A stretch of 50,857 bases of DNA from Microbacterium testaceum (GCF_001476655.1 NZ_LDRT01000051.1:1-50857); one strand, 5' to 3'. Shown: positions 1-10,964, numbered from the stretch's first letter. The notes: a model not told the origin generated them from the sequence alone. A program made the numbers and translations.

Positions 1-153
1 GACCGCGACGACCGCCGCGGCGCCGACGCCGACCAGCGAGCGGCGCACGATACGCCAGCGAGTCTGTCGCGCCTTCACCTGCTGCGCCTTCTCACGCACC
101 GCCTCCCGGCGATCGCGTTCGGCGGGCACATTCGGCGTCTGGTCGTTGGACAT
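1..153 (-). CDS. N-terminal part of a membrane-anchored protein (possibly DsbA/thioredoxin-like)
   Basis: The gene runs off the left edge, so only the first 51 codons are visible, beginning at an ATG (reverse complement of 151-153). The visible protein has a charged, Lys/Arg/Glu-rich cytoplasmic segment of about 37 residues followed by the start of a hydrophobic helix (SLVGVGAAAVVAV). This is the usual layout of a single-pass N-terminally anchored protein. From memory, DsbA-family thioredoxin-fold proteins of Microbacteriaceae begin in this way and sit beside a UgpC-type ATPase gene, but no catalytic CxxC is inside the window, so the family is a guess. It is divergent from the ABC ATPase gene. 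Confidence 0.6.
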   Translation of the reverse strand, partial: MSNDQTPNVPAERDRREAVREKAQQVKARQTRWRIVRRSLVGVGAAAVVAV

Positions 154-367
154 GGAACCTCTCGGGCACGGACGTGGCCGCAAACAAAATCTGGGATCGC
201 TCGGGTTGGGGCGAACGAGCATCGATGCTAGCCAGGCTGGCTGAGAAAAGCCCAGACGCATGCCATACTTGCCCTTGCGTCCAACGTCGGGCGCGCGGGG
301 TCGCCCCCGCTCATTCCATTCACTACGGATCGTCCGGCACGTACCTGCCGGTGAAGGAGAAGAGAAA

Positions 368-1471
<1,104 letters not shown>

Positions 1472-1552
1472 TCGACGCACCGCTGCGGCGCGTCTTCGTT
1501 CCTGACCTGTCACGGGACGAAGGCGCGCCGCACCTGTTTTCCCGGAGAAACC

Positions 1553-2875
1553 GTGTCCGAATCCCTCCGCATCACCGCCAGCGCCGTCGACCCGGGACTG
1601 CTTCAGCTCCCCTGGTCCACGGGACTCGCCGACTGGCCGAGCAACCACATCGTCGCGCTGCCGAAGGGCATCTCCCGCCACCTCGTGCGGTTCGCGAACC
1701 TGTCGGGGCGTGTCGTGGCGATCAAAGAGACCACCGAGGAGATGGCGCGCCGCGAGTACGACATGCTCGGCAACCTCGACCGGCTCGACGCTCCCTGCGT
1801 CGACCGCATCGCCGTCATCGCCGGTCGCACCGACGCCTCCGGGCGTCCCCTCCCCGCGGCGCTCGTGACCGCGCACCTGCGCTTCTCGCTCCCCTACCGC
1901 GCGCTGTTCACGCAGGTGCTGCGTCCTCACACCGCGACCCGTCTGGTCGATGCCCTGGCCGTCCTCCTCGTGCGCCTGCACAACGTCGGGTTCTACTGGG
2001 GCGACGTGTCGCTGTCGAACACGCTGTTCCGTCGCGACGCGGGCGAGTTCGCCGCGTACCTCGTCGACGCCGAGACCGGTGAACTGCACGGCAATCGCCT
2101 GAGCCCCGGGCAGCGCGCGCACGACCTCGACATCGCCCGCACGAACATCGCGGGAGAGATCATGGACCTCGAGGCCGGCGGACGCCTGGAAGGCGGACTG
2201 GATGCCGTCGCCATCGCCGATGGTCTCGTCTCGTCCTACCACTCGCTGTGGGGCGCGCTGACCGACAAGGAGTCGTTCGCCGTCGACGAGTCGTGGCGCA
2301 TCACCGAACGCGTCCACCGCTTGAACGCCCTCGGTTTCGACATCGGCGAGATGTCGATGAGCACCACGAGCGACGGCACGCGCGTGTCGATCCAGCCCAA
2401 GGTCGTGGATGCCGGACACCACCAGCGCCGACTCCTGCGCTTGACCGGTCTGGACGTCGAAGAGAACCAGGCGCGACGCCTGCTGAACGACCTCGACGAG
2501 TTCCGGGCGCGCGTGTCACGCCTCGGGGCCGACGAAGAGATGGTCGCGCACGAGTGGCTCACCCGCGTGTTCGAGCCGATCGTCATGTCGATCCCCTTCG
2601 ACCTCCGCGCGAAGCTCGAACCCGCGGAGGTCTTCCACCAGGTGCTCGAGCACCGCTGGTACATGTCACAGGCGCGCGGGCGCTCGGTCCCCCTCGCCGA
2701 GGTCGTGACCTCCTACATCGAAGACGTGCTGCGTCACCGCCGCGACGAGGCCACCGTCATGGGTCCGCCCACGGACACGATGTCGTTGCCGACCGTCTCC
2801 GACGCCGACGCGCCCGCTACCGGCGAGGTCCCCACCACCGACACCGACGTCGTCGACTGGCGCGATCTCGTCTGA
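1553..2875 (+). CDS. DUF4032 domain-containing protein (kinase-like fold)
   Basis: This 440-residue cytoplasmic protein matches the actinobacterial DUF4032 family, which has a lipopolysaccharide-kinase-like N-terminal region. The N-terminal half shows kinase-like elements: VVAIKETTEEMARREYDML could supply an ATP-binding Lys and a helix-C Glu, and NVGFYWGDVSLSNTLF resembles a catalytic loop of the form G-D-x-S-x-x-N. The acidic C-terminal tail is low complexity. The GTG start at 1553 follows GGAGAAACC. It lies 81 bp after the ABC ATPase gene on the same strand and may be read through from it. The biochemical function is unknown; phosphotransferase activity is inferred from the motifs only. Confidence 0.8.
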   Translation: MSESLRITASAVDPGLLQLPWSTGLADWPSNHIVALPKGISRHLVRFANLSGRVVAIKETTEEMARREYDMLGNLDRLDAPCVDRIAVIAGRTDASGRPLPAALVTAHLRFSLPYRALFTQVLRPHTATRLVDALAVLLVRLHNVGFYWGDVSLSNTLFRRDAGEFAAYLVDAETGELHGNRLSPGQRAHDLDIARTNIAGEIMDLEAGGRLEGGLDAVAIADGLVSSYHSLWGALTDKESFAVDESWRITERVHRLNALGFDIGEMSMSTTSDGTRVSIQPKVVDAGHHQRRLLRLTGLDVEENQARRLLNDLDEFRARVSRLGADEEMVAHEWLTRVFEPIVMSIPFDLRAKLEPAEVFHQVLEHRWYMSQARGRSVPLAEVVTSYIEDVLRHRRDEATVMGPPTDTMSLPTVSDADAPATGEVPTTDTDVVDWRDLV

Positions 2876-2896
2876 CATCGCCCCGCACAGGAGGAA

Positions 2897-2934
2897 GGCC
2901 GTGGCATCCGGGACAGATCCGGGATGCCACGGCC
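2897..2934. terminator. Bidirectional hairpin between convergent genes
   Basis: A perfect 13-bp stem (GGCCGTGGCATCC, 2897-2909, with its complement at 2922-2934) encloses a 12-nt loop. It lies between the ends of the DUF4032 gene and the reductase gene, so it can end transcription from both sides. No long T-run follows, as is common in high-GC actinobacteria. Confidence 0.7.
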
Positions 2935-2952
2935 TCACCGTGGGAGGGCGAG

Positions 2953-3594
2953 TCAGTAGCCGACGGTGAAGCGCCCCCGCGTGTGCTTCGGGTTCTCGAT
3001 CTCGTCGAGGACCGCGATCGCGAAGTCGGCACCGCCGATGAAGGAGTTTCCGTCGCCGTCGACGACGAGGACGTCGCCGCCGTCGCGGTAGCTGCCGGTA
3101 CGCTCCCCCGGGGCCCACGAGCCGAAGCCGCCGGCGGGGTGCACGTAGAACCAGTCGCGGCCGGTGTCGTCTGCCTGCAGGTCCTCCAGGATGCCGATGG
3201 CCTCGCGTGCTTCCGGCTTGTACTCCTCGGCGAAGCCCTCGGTGTCGATCAGCCGCGGGCCGCCCTCGGCGACGAGCGAGCCGCCCGCACCGCCGACGAC
3301 ACCCACACGGACGTTCTCGGGCAGTGCCGCGACGAGCTCGGCGATCGCGGGGCGGAGCTTGCCCTCCATGTCACCGCGGGGAGCCGCGGCCGAGACGACA
3401 ACATCGACCCCCTCGAGCTGCGCCACGAGACCGGGGACGTCCAGGACGGTGCCCTCGAGATAGGTCGCCCCCTCGACGCGCTCGGTCGGAACCGACCGGG
3501 CGACCGAGACGGCGGTGTGTCCGCGGCGGACGGCCTCGGCGATGATGTGGCTGCCGGCGTAGCCGGTGCCACCGATGACGGCGATACGGGTCAT
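2953..3594 (-). CDS. NAD(P)-binding Rossmann-fold reductase/epimerase-like protein
   Basis: This 213-residue protein opens with a nucleotide-binding motif, MTRIAVIGGTGYAGSHI (GxxGxxG), at residues 7-13, followed by a basic patch (EAVRRGHTAVSVARS) that suggests NADP(H). The rest fits the short NAD(P)H-binding (NmrA/YwnB-like) oxidoreductase group. I see no SDR-type YxxxK pair, so a classical dehydrogenase is unlikely. The ATG at 3594 has a good upstream GAAAGGAA. It follows rlmB on the same strand with a 21-bp gap and may share its transcript. Substrate unknown. Confidence 0.8.
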   Translation of the reverse strand: MTRIAVIGGTGYAGSHIIAEAVRRGHTAVSVARSVPTERVEGATYLEGTVLDVPGLVAQLEGVDVVVSAAAPRGDMEGKLRPAIAELVAALPENVRVGVVGGAGGSLVAEGGPRLIDTEGFAEEYKPEAREAIGILEDLQADDTGRDWFYVHPAGGFGSWAPGERTGSYRDGGDVLVVDGDGNSFIGGADFAIAVLDEIENPKHTRGRFTVGY

Positions 3595-3615
3595 GAGCGT
3601 TCCTTTCTCGGTGAG

Positions 3616-4614
3616 TCAGTGCGCGGCGCGGAGCGTCGACACCTGGTACAGGGCCACGGATGCCGCGATCCCGGCGTTCAGCGACTCGGTCGCCGTCGAG
3701 ATCGGGATCGACACGACCTGGTCGCACGTCTCGGTGACCAGACGGGAGAGACCCTTGCCCTCGGAGCCCACGACGATCACGACCGGACGGTCGGCGAGCT
3801 CGAGGGCCGGCAGCGAGACATCGCCGTCGCCGGCGAGGCCGAGCACGAACACGCCCTGCTTCTTGAACTCTTTCAGCGTCGCCGTCAGGTTCGCCGCGAG
3901 AGCCACCGGGATCCGCGCCGCGGCTCCGGCGCTGGTCTTCCACGCCGCGGAGTTCACGCTCGCCGAACGGCGCTGCGGCAGGATGAGCCCCTGCCCGCCG
4001 AAAGCGCCGGTCGAGCGGATGATCGCGCCGAGGTTGCGGGGGTCGGTGACGCCGTCGAGAGCCACGAGAAGCGGAACCTCGCCCCGGTCGATGATCTGCT
4101 CGAGCAGATCCTGCGGGTGCGCGTACGTGTACGGCGGCACCTTCAGCGCGACGCCCTGGTGGACACCGTCGAACCCGGCCATACGGTCCAGTTCGGGACG
4201 CGTGACCTCGAGGACCGGGATACCCCGGTTCGTCGCGATCGACAGCATCTCTTTGACACGGTCGTCCATCTCGACGCGCTGGGCGATGTAGAACGCCGTG
4301 GCCGGGATCTTCGCGCGCAGAGCCTCGAGCACCGAGTTACGGCCCGTGACCGTCTCGGTGTCGTCCGCCGCCTTGGGGCTCTTGCGGTTGCTGTTGCTGC
4401 CCACCGCGCGGACGCCGGGGCGGCCCTTACCGCCCGCGGCGGCGTAGCGTTCTTCTGCGGCCTTGCGCTTGCCGGCGGGGTGCCAGGCGCGGTCCTCCGC
4501 CTTCGGGGTGGGCCCGCGCCCCTCGAGCGCTTTGCGGGAGTGCCCGCCGGTGCCCTTCAGCGGGCCCTTCTTCTTGCCGGGGTTGCGTGCTCCCGGGCGT
4601 CCAGGCTTAGCCAT
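3616..4614 (-). CDS. rlmB: 23S rRNA (guanosine-2'-O-)-methyltransferase RlmB, TrmH/SpoU family
   Basis: A 332-residue RNA 2'-O-ribose methyltransferase that by family modifies a guanosine of the 23S rRNA peptidyl-transferase region using S-adenosylmethionine. The three SpoU/TrmH motifs are clear: [33 protein letters not shown], and [20 protein letters not shown], which form the knotted SAM-binding site. A basic N-terminal extension of about 75 residues rich in Lys, Arg and Gly precedes the substrate-binding domain and is typical of actinobacterial members. The start ATG overlaps the end of cysS by 8 bp, so translation is probably coupled. The cysS-rlmB gene order is widely conserved. Confidence 0.93.
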   Translation of the reverse strand: MAKPGRPGARNPGKKKGPLKGTGGHSRKALEGRGPTPKAEDRAWHPAGKRKAAEERYAAAGGKGRPGVRAVGSNSNRKSPKAADDTETVTGRNSVLEALRAKIPATAFYIAQRVEMDDRVKEMLSIATNRGIPVLEVTRPELDRMAGFDGVHQGVALKVPPYTYAHPQDLLEQIIDRGEVPLLVALDGVTDPRNLGAIIRSTGAFGGQGLILPQRRSASVNSAAWKTSAGAAARIPVALAANLTATLKEFKKQGVFVLGLAGDGDVSLPALELADRPVVIVVGSEGKGLSRLVTETCDQVVSIPISTATESLNAGIAASVALYQVSTLRAAH

Positions 4615-6001
4615 CGATACTCCAATTGGTTCCGGCCGGAGTGTCCTCCAGCGTGATTCCTGCGGCGGCGACGGCGTCGCGGATACGATCGGCCGCCGCC
4701 CAGTCCTTGTCGGCGCGTGCCCGCGCGCGCTGGTCGATCATCTTGCTCAGCAGGGCGTCGAGCACAGCCTCGCTCGCCCCGGTCGCGACGGCGGGCTGGG
4801 CGGCATCCAGACCCAGGATGCCGAGCATCGCGGCGACGCTGCGGTGGGCCGCGATCGCGGTCTCGAGGTCTCCCGCGTCGATCGCGACGTTTCCCGCGCG
4901 TACCGTCTCATGCAGGGACGCGAGCGCCTGGGGCACGCCGAGGTCGTCATCCATCGCCGCGGCGAAGCCCGCCGGGATCGTCCCTGGCACGATCACGAGG
5001 GGATCGGCGTCGGCGGCGCGCAGAACGCGCTGGCGGAACGTATCGATGCGCTCCAGCGCACTGGCCGCCTCCGCAAACGCGCGATCGGAGACGTCGAGGT
5101 TCGAGCGGTAGTGCGCGGCCGCCAGCGCGTAGCGCACCACGCGCGGGTCATGGTCGGAGAGGACGTCGACCGCGAGCGTGAAGTTGCCGAGCGACTTCGA
5201 CATCTTCTGGCCGTCGACGGTCACGAGGCCGTTGTGCACCCAGTACCGCGCGAAGGGGTCTCCCGCCGCCGTCGACTGGGCGATCTCGTTCTCGTGGTGG
5301 GGGAAGCGCAGGTCGAGGCCGCCGCCGTGGATGTCGAACTCGGGACCCAGGTAACGACGCGACATCGCGGAGCACTCGATGTGCCACCCCGGCCGGCCCG
5401 CGCCCCACGGCGAGGCCCACGTGGCCGATGCCGGCTCGTCGTCCTTCGCGCCCTTCCAGAGGGCGAAGTCCCGCGGGTCGCGCTTGCCCCGGGGGTCGGC
5501 GTCGGCCGCGGGCTCCATGGCATCCAGGCTCTGGCGGGTGAGCTCGCCGTAGGCGGGCCAGGACCGCACGTCGAAGTAGACGTCGCCTGCGGCGGCGTAG
5601 GCGTGACCCCGTTCGATGAGCTCGGCGATCAGCTCCTGCATCTGAGTGACGGAGGCCGTGGCTCGCGGTTCGTACGTGGGCGGAAGGATGCCGATGGCCG
5701 TATAGGCGCGGGTGAACTCGAGCTCCATGCGGTAGGCGAGGGCCCACCACGGCTCGGTGTCGGTCGCGTTGGCGAGGACCTTGTCATCGATGTCGGTGAC
5801 GTTGCGCACGAACGTGACACGACCGAAGCGGTGCGCAAGCCAGCGGCGCAGCAGATCGAAGGCGAGTGCGGCGCGCACATGCCCGATGTGCGGACCCGAC
5901 TGCACGGTGGGACCGCACACGTAGATCGTGACGTTCGCGGGGTCGAGAGGGACGAAGTCGCGCAGGGCCTGCGCTTTCGTGTCGTACAGCCGAACAGTCA
6001 C
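4607..6001 (-). CDS. cysS: Cysteinyl-tRNA synthetase
   Basis: This 464-residue class I synthetase charges tRNA-Cys. The HIGH motif (PHIGH) is at residues 37-41 and KMSKS near 266-270. The zinc site is supported by Cys29 (YVCGPTVQ), the Cys in WHIECSAMS and FPHHENE. It ends with the usual DALR-type helical anticodon-binding region. Length is normal for the family. The GTG start at 6001 is preceded, after exactly 6 nt, by TAGGCT (6008-6013, reverse strand), so it looks leaderless. It is cotranscribed with rlmB, which it overlaps. Confidence 0.96.
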   Translation of the reverse strand: MTVRLYDTKAQALRDFVPLDPANVTIYVCGPTVQSGPHIGHVRAALAFDLLRRWLAHRFGRVTFVRNVTDIDDKVLANATDTEPWWALAYRMELEFTRAYTAIGILPPTYEPRATASVTQMQELIAELIERGHAYAAAGDVYFDVRSWPAYGELTRQSLDAMEPAADADPRGKRDPRDFALWKGAKDDEPASATWASPWGAGRPGWHIECSAMSRRYLGPEFDIHGGGLDLRFPHHENEIAQSTAAGDPFARYWVHNGLVTVDGQKMSKSLGNFTLAVDVLSDHDPRVVRYALAAAHYRSNLDVSDRAFAEAASALERIDTFRQRVLRAADADPLVIVPGTIPAGFAAAMDDDLGVPQALASLHETVRAGNVAIDAGDLETAIAAHRSVAAMLGILGLDAAQPAVATGASEAVLDALLSKMIDQRARARADKDWAAADRIRDAVAAAGITLEDTPAGTNWSIDG

Positions 6002-6069
6002 CGTCCCAGCCTACCGGCCGCCCCTGACGAGGACCCGTGCCCGAAACACGGCGCGCGTACGCTCGAACC
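6002..6069. promoter_or_regulatory. Divergent leaderless promoters for cysS and the GNAT gene
   Basis: The 68-bp gap between divergent starts carries a TAGGCT box on the minus strand (6008-6013), 6 nt from the cysS GTG, and a TACGCT box on the plus strand (6058-6063), 6 nt from the GTG at 6070. Both fit the TANNNT -10 pattern of leaderless actinobacterial genes. No Shine-Dalgarno sequence precedes either start. Confidence 0.55.
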
Positions 6070-6531
6070 GTGCAACTCGACATCCGCCTCGACGACCTCT
6101 CCGGATCCGCCACCCGCGACCTCGTGACGGCCCACGTCGCGGGGATGCTCGCCACCACACCGGCGGAGAGCTGTCATGCCCTCGACGCCGACTCGCTCGT
6201 GGGCAAGGGCGCTCTGCTGTGGTCGGCGTGGGCCGACGGCGAACTCGCGGGGATCGGTGCGCTCTCGCCCTGGGGCGACGATGCAGGAGAGCTGAAGTCC
6301 ATGCGGGTGACCGAGGCCTTCCTCGGCCGCGGGGTGGGCCGTGCGATCCTCCGGCACATCATGGGAGAGGCGCGGGCGCGCGGCATCCGGAGTCTCTGGC
6401 TCGAGACCGGGAGCGGTGACGACTTCGCCGCAGCCCGCGGACTCTACGCCAGCGAAGGCTTCGCCGAATGCGCGCCCTTCGGCACGTACACGGCCGATCC
6501 ACTGTCGACCTTCATGACCCGGGCACTCTAG
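6070..6531 (+). CDS. GNAT family N-acetyltransferase
   Basis: A 153-residue acetyl-CoA-dependent acetyltransferase. The GNAT motif A is visible as [20 protein letters not shown] (R-G-x-G-R) and the fold ends with [19 protein letters not shown], a typical motif B. I chose the GTG at 6070 because a TACGCT box lies 6 nt upstream. A start at 6037 would lie inside the opposing cysS promoter and adds an unlikely basic stretch. The stop overlaps that of ispDF by 4 bp in convergent orientation. Substrate is unknown; the closest textbook class is small-molecule or amino-acid acetylation. Confidence 0.85.
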   Translation: MQLDIRLDDLSGSATRDLVTAHVAGMLATTPAESCHALDADSLVGKGALLWSAWADGELAGIGALSPWGDDAGELKSMRVTEAFLGRGVGRAILRHIMGEARARGIRSLWLETGSGDDFAAARGLYASEGFAECAPFGTYTADPLSTFMTRAL

Positions 6532-7688
6532 AGAGGGACGACCAGGGCGGTCGCGAACGCGGCGACGCCCTCGGTGCGCCCGGTGAAGCCCAGGCCGTCC
6601 GTCGTCGTGGCGCTGACCGACACCGGTGCCCCGCCGAGAGCGGCCGACAGAGCCCGCTCGGCCTCGATCCGGCGAGCGGCGAAGCGCGGGCGGTTCGCCT
6701 GCACCTGCACCGAGACGTTGCCCACCCGCCACCCGGCGGCCGCCAGGAGGCCGACCGTGTGCGAGAGAAAAGCCTCGGCGTGAGCACCGGCGAACTCGGG
6801 CCGGTCGGTGCCGAAGTGGGTGCCGATGTCGCCCAACCCCGCGGCGGCGAGGAGCGCATCGACGATCGCGTGCGCGACGGCGTCGCCGTCGGAGTGCCCG
6901 GACAGCGCGGGTTCCCCCGGCCACTCCAGACCCGCGAGCCAGAGCGCGCCCTCCCCTCCGAAGCCGTGGACGTCGGTTCCGAGGCCGACGCGGGGGATCA
7001 GCGCGGGGCGCGGCGCGACGAGGCTCCGCGCACGTTCGAGGTCGGGGGCGGTGGTGATCTTGAACGAACTCGCATCGCCGGCGACCGTCACGACCGTGTG
7101 GCCGGCGGCGGCGACGAGGGCGGCATCGTCGGTGTGGTCGGCATCGGCGGCGGCGACCGCGGCTTCGAGGACGTCACGACGGAAGCCCTGGGGCGTCTGA
7201 GCCGCGGCGAGCTCGGATCGGTCGACAGCGGCCAGAATGACGCCGTCGTGGTCGACGCGCTTGATCGTGTCGACGACGGGGACGGCGGGGATGACGGCCG
7301 ACGCGCCCCGTTCGAGGGCATGAACGACCCTCTCGAACACCGCGACAGGAGTCAGGGCGCGGGCCGCATCGTGCACCAGGACGAACTCCACGCTCGGCTC
7401 GAGCACCGCCAGGCCCGCAGCGACCGACTCCTGACGGGTGCGACCACCGACGACGACGTCCACGCGCCGAACGCGATCGGCGGCGGTGCGAGCGGAGTCC
7501 TCGTATCCGTCGGGGACGACGACCACGACGTGCGCGGACGGGGCCGCGAACACCCCGTCAAGAGCATGCTCCAGGATCGAGCGGTCATCGAGAGCGACGA
7601 AGGCCTTGGGTCCTCCCCCGTTCAGACGGGTTCCGGAGCCGGCGGCGACGACGATGACTGCGAGGCGCGGAGAAGGCGAGGGGGTCAC
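6528..7688 (-). CDS. ispDF: Bifunctional IspD/IspF enzyme of the MEP isoprenoid pathway
   Basis: This 386-residue fusion carries out two steps of isoprenoid precursor synthesis. The N-terminal IspD domain (about 1-225) transfers CMP to methylerythritol 4-phosphate and shows the nucleotidyltransferase start [17 protein letters not shown] and VLVHDAAR. The C-terminal IspF domain (about 228-386) makes the cyclodiphosphate and shows GLGTDVHGF and [16 protein letters not shown], which contain the metal-binding Asp and His residues. The fusion is normal in many actinobacteria. The GTG start at 7688 lies 6 nt after TAGCGT (reverse strand, 7695-7700), so it also appears leaderless. carD lies just upstream on the same strand. 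Confidence 0.95.
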   Translation of the reverse strand: MTPSPSPRLAVIVVAAGSGTRLNGGGPKAFVALDDRSILEHALDGVFAAPSAHVVVVVPDGYEDSARTAADRVRRVDVVVGGRTRQESVAAGLAVLEPSVEFVLVHDAARALTPVAVFERVVHALERGASAVIPAVPVVDTIKRVDHDGVILAAVDRSELAAAQTPQGFRRDVLEAAVAAADADHTDDAALVAAAGHTVVTVAGDASSFKITTAPDLERARSLVAPRPALIPRVGLGTDVHGFGGEGALWLAGLEWPGEPALSGHSDGDAVAHAIVDALLAAAGLGDIGTHFGTDRPEFAGAHAEAFLSHTVGLLAAAGWRVGNVSVQVQANRPRFAARRIEAERALSAALGGAPVSVSATTTDGLGFTGRTEGVAAFATALVVPL

Positions 7689-7749
7689 TCCCCTACGCTA
7701 GCGCGGGCATCGCCCGCCGTTCGGAACGAACGACGGGCGATGAGGCGTC

Positions 7750-8232
7750 TCAGGACGCGAGGACCTCGTCGAGCACGACGCTCGCGCGGTCTTCGTCGGT
7801 CTTCTCGGCCAGAGCGAGCTCGGACACGAGGATCTGGCGGGCCTTGGCCAGCATGCGCTTCTCGCCGGCGGACAGGCCGCGGTCCTGGTCACGTCGCCAC
7901 AGGTCACGGACGACCTCGCTGACCTTGATCACATCGCCGGACGCGAGCTTCTCGAGGTTCGCCTTGTACCGACGCGACCAGTTGGTCGGCTCCTCGGTGA
8001 AAGGCGCGCGCAGCACGTCGAAGACGCGGTCGAGGCCTTCCTTGCCGATGACGTCACGGACGCCGACGAGGTCGACGTTGTCGGCAGGGACCTCGATGAC
8101 GAGGTCTCCCTGGGTGACGTTGAGCTTCAGGTACTTCTTCGTCTCGCCCTTGATAACGCGTTCTTTGACCTCGATGATCGTGGCCGCGCCATGGTGCGGG
8201 TAAACGACGGTCTCGCCAACCTCAAAAAGCAT
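7750..8232 (-). CDS. carD: CarD family transcriptional regulator
   Basis: A 160-residue RNA-polymerase-binding protein that by family stabilises the open promoter complex at rRNA and other promoters. The N-terminal CarD/TRCF RNAP-interaction domain is clear ([19 protein letters not shown]), and the C-terminal helical DNA-contact domain includes [17 protein letters not shown] and [21 protein letters not shown] chose the ATG at 8232 because GAAAGGAC precedes it at normal spacing and CarD proteins begin at this residue. A start at 8268 would add 12 unlikely residues. A TATCCT -10-like box lies on the minus strand at 8259-8264. carD beside ispDF is a conserved actinobacterial arrangement. Confidence 0.95.
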   Translation of the reverse strand: MLFEVGETVVYPHHGAATIIEVKERVIKGETKKYLKLNVTQGDLVIEVPADNVDLVGVRDVIGKEGLDRVFDVLRAPFTEEPTNWSRRYKANLEKLASGDVIKVSEVVRDLWRRDQDRGLSAGEKRMLAKARQILVSELALAEKTDEDRASVVLDEVLAS

Positions 8233-8428
8233 GGAGTTATGTCCTTTCGGCAACATCCAGGATACCACAGGCAGTCATACGCTAAGGTTCCGCCCTCTCT
8301 GCCGACCCCTCCCTCACACCCGCGCCTTCGCGCGCGCGCAGAAGCGCCCCCGCGTGCGCGCCCGAGCCGATCCCCACGCGCCGACCCCGTAGGATGGGGA
8401 CGTGCCGTCTGTCGTCCTGGGAGGATCC

Positions 8429-8998
8429 GTGAAATCGCGCCTGATCGCGTCCATCGCCGTAGGTGCCGCTGTCGTGCTCGGCACGACGGGTTGCAACATC
8501 CTCGCGCCGCAGGCGACGACGATCGACTACTCCGCCTCCGACGGCGTCAACGTCCCCGCCGCCTCCGGCCCTCTCGACGTGCGCAACGCGTTGATCGTCG
8601 CCGACCAAGATGGCGAGCTCGGTAACTTCGTCGCCGCGGTCGTCAACTCCTCGAACCAGCCGCTCACGCTGCGCGTCGAGGTCGGCGAGGGCTCGTCGGC
8701 GGTGCGCGCCTCGGTCAACGTCCCCGCGAGCAGCACCCTGAGCCTCGGAGACCTCGCCAACGGCGTGGAGCCCCTGCGTCTCGAGGGCATCGACGCCGTG
8801 CCCGGCTCGACGGTCCCCGTGTACTTCCAGTCCGGCGACGGCGAGGGCGCGCTCATGCAGGTGCCCGTCCTCGACAGTGCCGTCCAGTACCTCAGCACCC
8901 TCGCGCCGACTCCGTTCCCGACGGTCACGGCCACCCCGATGCCGCTGCCGAGCTCGACGTCGACGCCCAGCGTCCCGACGCCGACTCCCACGCCGTAA
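8429..8998 (+). CDS. Putative secreted lipoprotein of unknown function
   Basis: A 189-residue exported protein. It has a signal peptide (KSRLIASIAVGAAVVLGTTGC) ending in a lipobox-like Cys, although Thr rather than Leu is at -3. A beta-rich domain follows, including NALIVADQDGELGNFVAAVV, then a Pro/Thr/Ser tail (TPTPTP) that probably spans the cell wall. The GTG at 8429 has a perfect GGGAGGA at 8418-8424. A second possibility is GTG 8402, which lies 6 nt after TAGGAT and would give a leaderless start nine codons earlier; TAGGAT may equally be the -10 of a short-leader transcript. Found beside carD and the senX3-regX3 genes. I do not recognise a function. Confidence 0.8.
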   Translation: MKSRLIASIAVGAAVVLGTTGCNILAPQATTIDYSASDGVNVPAASGPLDVRNALIVADQDGELGNFVAAVVNSSNQPLTLRVEVGEGSSAVRASVNVPASSTLSLGDLANGVEPLRLEGIDAVPGSTVPVYFQSGDGEGALMQVPVLDSAVQYLSTLAPTPFPTVTATPMPLPSSTSTPSVPTPTPTP

Positions 8999-9019
8999 GC
9001 GGTCGACCTCTCGACCGAA

Positions 9020-9057
9020 GAGGAAGGCGCCGACGGTTTCCCGTCGGCGCCTTCCTC
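9020..9057. terminator. Strong bidirectional terminator
   Basis: A perfect 17-bp stem (9020-9036 with 9041-9057) closed by a TTTC loop sits between the lipoprotein gene and the convergent regX3. The arms begin GAGGAAGG and end CCTTCCTC, followed by GTT, and serve both directions. Confidence 0.85.
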
Positions 9058-9066
9058 GTTCCGCTC

Positions 9067-9750
9067 TCAGGATTCGAAGCGGTAGCCGAGCCCGCGAACG
9101 GTGACGAGCATCGTCGGCTCGCTCGGACTGCGCTCGATGCGCGAGCGGATGCGCTTGATGTGCACGTCGAGGGTCTTGGTGTCGCCGAAGTAGTCGGTCC
9201 CCCACACCCGATCGATGAGCTGGCCGCGGGTGAGCACTCTGCCGGCATTGCGCATGAGGACCTCGAGCAGCTCGAACTCCTTCAACGGCATGTTGATCTC
9301 GCTGCCGTCCACCGCCACCGTGTGCCGATCGATGTCGAGCGTGACACGCCCCCCGCTGAGCACGCGATCGTCGAGGTCGGCGTCATCCGGAGTACGGCGT
9401 CGCAGAACAGCTCGCATGCGGGCGAGCAGCTCGCGCGTCGAGTACGGCTTCGTGACGTAATCGTCGGCACCGAGCTCGAGGCCCACGACGATGTCGACCT
9501 CGGAGTCCTTGGCCGTCAGCATGATGATCGGCACATGCGACGACAGGCGGAGCTGTCGACAGACCTCGGTGCCGGGCATGCCCGGGAGCATGAGATCGAG
9601 GAGAACGATGTCAGCGCCGCGGTCGTGGAAGGCCGACAGCGCGAGCGCGCCGTCCTCGGCGATCTCGACCTCATAGCCCTCGCGCCGCAACAAGTAGGCG
9701 AGCGGGTCGGCGAGGTCCGGCTCGTCCTCGACGATCAGAACACGGGTCAT
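9067..9750 (-). CDS. regX3: OmpR/PhoB-type response regulator, RegX3-like
   Basis: A 227-residue DNA-binding response regulator. The receiver domain shows VEDEPDLADP (acidic pocket), phospho-acceptor Asp52 (IVLLDLMLPGM) and Lys in VTKPYSTREL. The C-terminal winged helix has NAGRVLTRGQLIDRVWG and DVHIKRIRSRIE. Its start overlaps the end of the histidine kinase gene by 4 bp, and phoU is divergent, which matches the SenX3-RegX3-PhoU arrangement of actinobacteria. By family it senses phosphate starvation through its kinase and binds PHO boxes such as those seen here upstream of pstS and ppk1. Confidence 0.93.
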   Translation of the reverse strand: MTRVLIVEDEPDLADPLAYLLRREGYEVEIAEDGALALSAFHDRGADIVLLDLMLPGMPGTEVCRQLRLSSHVPIIMLTAKDSEVDIVVGLELGADDYVTKPYSTRELLARMRAVLRRRTPDDADLDDRVLSGGRVTLDIDRHTVAVDGSEINMPLKEFELLEVLMRNAGRVLTRGQLIDRVWGTDYFGDTKTLDVHIKRIRSRIERSPSEPTMLVTVRGLGYRFES

Positions 9751-10964
9751 ACAGGGTCTCCGTTCAGGGAAGCCGGTCGCGGGACGGAAGCGGCCTTACG
9801 GCCCTTGCGTCCCGACTTCGGACGGGCGGGTTCGAGGTCGGGCGCCTCGGACATGGGCAGTCGAATGGTGAAGGTCGAACCACGGTCGGGGCGCGACCAC
9901 AAGCGCACCTCGCCGCCGTGACGTTGCACGGCGTGCTTGACGATCGACAGGCCGAGGCCGGTCCCCCCGGTGCGGCGCGACCGCGCCTGATCGGCGCGGT
10001 AGAAGCGCTCGAACACCCGGTGCTGATCGGCCTCGGGGATACCGATTCCGCGGTCGGTGACGGCGATCTCGACGACCGTGCCGTCGAGCTTCACGCCCAC
10101 ACCGACCTTCGAGCCGCTCGGCGAGTACGCGATCGCGTTGGCGACGAGGTTGCCGAGGGCCTCGGTGAGGATCTGCGGCTCCCCGCGCACCCACAGTCCT
10201 TTGGTGCCGCCACGCACGACCGTCACCTGCGCCGAGTCCGCCGCCACGGCGTAGGCCTCGACCGCGGAGGTGACGACTTCGTCGATCGACACGTCGCGCA
10301 CGTCGCGCAGCTCGTCGGAGGCCTGCAGACGGGACAGGCTCAGGATGCGATTGACCAGACCGCCGAGCCTCGTGACCTCCGCCTGCAGCCGCGACGAGAA
10401 GTATCGGACCTGCTCGGGGTCCTCGGCGGCGGACTCGATCGCCTCGGCCAGCAGGCTCACCGCCCCCACCGGCGTCTTGAGTTCGTGGCTGGTGTTCGCC
10501 ACGAAGTCGCGTCGCATCTCTTCGACGCGCTCGCGCTCCGTGATGTCGCGCAGGACGAGGAGGGTGAGCCGGGCCGAGATGGGCGTGGCCCGCACGGCGA
10601 CCAACCGAGGCTCCGCGGGGGCGGCACCTCGACGCAGACGCAGGTTCTCGCTCACCGACGCGCCGGAATCGCGCGCCGCCCGGGCGACCCGGCGGAGCTC
10701 GTCGCTCGCGATCACCTCTCCGGCGATCAGGCCGAACACCCCCGCGGACGATGACAGCGCCAGCACCGTCGACGACATGTCGCACACGAAAGCGGGGTCG
10801 TCCATCGCTCCGAGCATGGCCTCGACCCCTTCGGGAAGGTCCACGGTCGCGTGTGCGAGCGATCGATCCCGCGCGCGCAGGGCGCCGACCACGAGGCCGA
10901 CGATGCCGCCCCCGAGCAGGAGCCCGACGAGGAGCGCGAGCAGCGAGAGCTGCGGTGGTTCCAT
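9747..10964 (-). CDS. senX3: Sensor histidine kinase, SenX3/PhoR-like
   Basis: A 405-residue membrane sensor kinase. One N-terminal membrane helix (LSLLALLVGLLLGGGIVGLVVG) is followed by a PAS-like region of about 110 residues, then the HisKA domain with phospho-acceptor His160 (NTSHELKTPVG). The ATPase domain has an N box (NLVANAIAYSP), DRGIGIP and GTGLGLSIVKH. The C-terminal tail is basic. The single anchored helix and the cytoplasmic PAS match SenX3, which reads phosphate status through PhoU/Pst rather than through a periplasmic sensor. The ATG at 10964 lies 6 nt after TACGCT (reverse strand, 10971-10976), so the operon looks leaderless. Confidence 0.93.
   Translation of the reverse strand: MEPPQLSLLALLVGLLLGGGIVGLVVGALRARDRSLAHATVDLPEGVEAMLGAMDDPAFVCDMSSTVLALSSSAGVFGLIAGEVIASDELRRVARAARDSGASVSENLRLRRGAAPAEPRLVAVRATPISARLTLLVLRDITERERVEEMRRDFVANTSHELKTPVGAVSLLAEAIESAAEDPEQVRYFSSRLQAEVTRLGGLVNRILSLSRLQASDELRDVRDVSIDEVVTSAVEAYAVAADSAQVTVVRGGTKGLWVRGEPQILTEALGNLVANAIAYSPSGSKVGVGVKLDGTVVEIAVTDRGIGIPEADQHRVFERFYRADQARSRRTGGTGLGLSIVKHAVQRHGGEVRLWSRPDRGSTFTIRLPMSEAPDLEPARPKSGRKGRKAASVPRPASLNGDPV

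Noticed and set aside
2248..4656. Plus-strand frame of 802 codons spanning several genes
   Set aside because: Runs across DUF4032, the reductase and rlmB in wrong frames; no motif.
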